A stretch of DNA of 6,263 nt from Nitrosopumilales archaeon (GTDB lineage: Archaea; Thermoproteota; Nitrososphaeria; Nitrososphaerales; Nitrosopumilaceae): positions 1 to 6,263 of the forward strand of contig JAEHKQ010000225.1 in NCBI GenBank assembly GCA_016838795.1, given 5' to 3'. The first letter of the stretch is position 1, and each line of letters starts with the position of its first letter. The position numbers and the translations under genes were made by a program. The notes under the pieces were generated by a model that was given only the letters and a program-made list of their open reading frames with translations, did not search any database and was not told the origin of the DNA. Below are positions 5,737 through 6,263 of this stretch, piece by piece.

Positions 5737-5812
5737 CGGAAGCCGATGGAGGGGTGTTCCATTAGCGGTACAGGAACAAGTGAATCGTATAAGAGTATTT
5801 GTCAGCTTCCGC
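5737..5812 (-). ncRNA. Candidate structured small RNA, copy 2
   Basis: Minus-strand RNA starting near 5812. The ends pair as CGGAAGCUGA (5811-5802) with UCGGCUUCCG (5746-5737), 10 bp with one U-G pair that would be an A-C mismatch on the plus strand. Inside, UGUUCC (5760-5755 region partner GGAACA, 5778-5773 on the opposite arm) makes a 6-bp hairpin whose loop carries GUACCGCUAA, matching GUACUCCUAA of copy 1. An unpaired C-rich CACCCCUCC follows. The closing helix is followed by UUUUCUUUC, a terminator-like tail. A TATA box is centred about 26-28 bp upstream. It is 33 nt shorter than copy 1, which has an extra hairpin. It lies between RAM-B and the divergent hypothetical gene. No known RNA class recognised. 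Confidence 0.65.
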
Positions 5813-5835
5813 ACCATTCTATTGCCATTTCAAAC

Positions 5836-5859
5836 ATAAAAAACGCTCAGGTTTTTTAT
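5836..5859. promoter_or_regulatory. Back-to-back TATA boxes for sRNA copy 2 and the gene at 5882
   Basis: ATAAAAAAC (5836-5844) and GTTTTTTAT (5851-5859) form a perfect 9-bp inverted repeat around GCTCAG. Read leftwards, the first arm is a TATA box about 26-28 bp before the sRNA start at 5812; read rightwards, the second arm is centred 26 bp before the GTG at 5882. It could be mistaken for a terminator, but no plus-strand gene ends here. Confidence 0.6.
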
Positions 5860-5881
5860 TAGTTAGCGATCAAAGTAGAAT

Positions 5882-6181
5882 GTGGTTCTAGAAGAAAAAT
5901 TTCATGACAAGATCACATCCCTTATTCACAAAACTCTGAAATCAAACCAGATCTCCAGTCCCGAATTAAAACAGAAGGTTTGGGGATATCAGTATGATGA
6001 TGATTTCAAGTATGGTCACAAGGCAGGTTTCCTAATTGGTTTAATCATTGGCGATTATATGGTGACATACGAAAGATTTCCATCACCGGATGAACTGATC
6101 GAAATAAGAAAAATTTTGGAATCTCATCTGGACGAAATCAAGGATAGTGTTTTAGATCATTTTTTCTTTTACAAAGGATAA
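5882..6181 (+). CDS. Conserved-looking hypothetical protein, 99 residues
   Basis: I do not recognise the family. The product begins with a charged helix (about 1-20), has an aromatic and acidic stretch WGYQYDDDFKYGHKAG (34-49), then a hydrophobic run GFLIGLIIGDYMV (49-61) that is short for a membrane span and more likely a buried helix, and a C-terminal helical part with many Glu and Asp (68-92) ending in HFFFYKG. No Cys, no signal peptide. The start is GTG at 5882: its distance of 26 bp from the TATA box fits a leaderless mRNA, and the overlapping ATG at 5880 meets a stop after three codons. It is divergent from sRNA copy 2 and shares the symmetrical promoter, so both may respond to the same control. 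The stop is TAA at 6179. Confidence 0.75.
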   Translation: MVLEEKFHDKITSLIHKTLKSNQISSPELKQKVWGYQYDDDFKYGHKAGFLIGLIIGDYMVTYERFPSPDELIEIRKILESHLDEIKDSVLDHFFFYKG

Positions 6182-6216
6182 TTCGTCAAATTATTCGACC
6201 CATCCATTATGATCAA

Positions 6217-6223
6217 TTAAATA
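6217..6223 (+). promoter_or_regulatory. TATA box of the gene at the right edge
   Basis: TTAAATA centred about 25-26 bp before the ATG at 6245, the same spacing as other genes here. Confidence 0.45.
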
Positions 6224-6244
6224 GAATATCAGATGAGATTCTTC

Positions 6245-6263
6245 ATGTTTGACAGAAAAACAG
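6245..6263 (+). CDS. Probable start of a plus-strand gene (partial)
   Basis: An ATG at 6245 opens a frame reading MFDRKT to the window edge. Support is only the well-placed TATA box and the 63-bp gap after the previous gene. Nothing can be said about the function. Confidence 0.4.

Noticed and set aside
5737..5811. tRNA or tRNA-like gene (75 nt with a 7-bp end stem)
   Set aside because: Neither strand has a D arm, a TTC-type T loop or an anticodon arm in the right place.
5836..5859. Intrinsic terminator
   Set aside because: No plus-strand gene ends upstream, and both arms sit at TATA distance from predicted starts.

Overview
The window looks like a piece of a low-GC ammonia-oxidising archaeal (Nitrososphaerota/Thaumarchaeota, Nitrosopumilus-like) chromosome. 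The reasons are an archaeal-type alanyl-tRNA synthetase, several stand-alone Lrp/AsnC ligand-binding (RAM) proteins, many genes whose start codon lies about 23-32 bp after a TATA-like box (leaderless transcripts), and AT-rich intergenic DNA. The assignment rests on gene style, not on a database match.

Left part (1-3842, all minus strand): a 3'-truncated alaS (start at 2557, runs off the left edge), a YjbQ/UPF0047-family gene (2638-3057), and a DnaQ-like DEDD exonuclease candidate (3138-3842). The exonuclease gene is flanked by two related palindromes (3119-3144 and 3923-3958) that share a 13-base arm.

Middle and right part (3975-5812): three stand-alone RAM genes on the minus strand, none with a helix-turn-helix. 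RAM-A (3975-4214) and RAM-B (5454-5693) are about 73% identical paralogues with near-identical promoters. RAM-C (4923-5441) is a tandem fusion of two RAM domains, 12 bp behind RAM-B and in the same frame. A small coiled-coil gene (4347-4583, plus strand) is divergent from RAM-A.

The most interesting content lies between these genes: two copies of an apparently undescribed small RNA, both read on the minus strand (about 4743-4635 and 5812-5737). They share 12 bases at the 5' end, a closing helix that is intact only on the minus strand (G-U wobbles where the plus strand would have A-C mismatches), a loop motif GUACNNCUAA, a U-rich tail, and a conserved promoter block with its TATA box about 26 bp upstream. 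One copy sits directly upstream of RAM-B and the other just behind RAM-C. This suggests a duplicated sRNA-RAM module, possibly an amino-acid-sensing regulatory unit; that function is inference.

Right edge: back-to-back TATA boxes (5836-5859) appear to drive the second sRNA leftwards and a leaderless hypothetical gene (5882-6181) rightwards. A final plus-strand gene probably begins at 6245 and runs off the edge. Stretches of more than 300 bases without a protein gene: only 4584-4922, which holds the first sRNA and its promoter plus about 150 bases with no clear feature.
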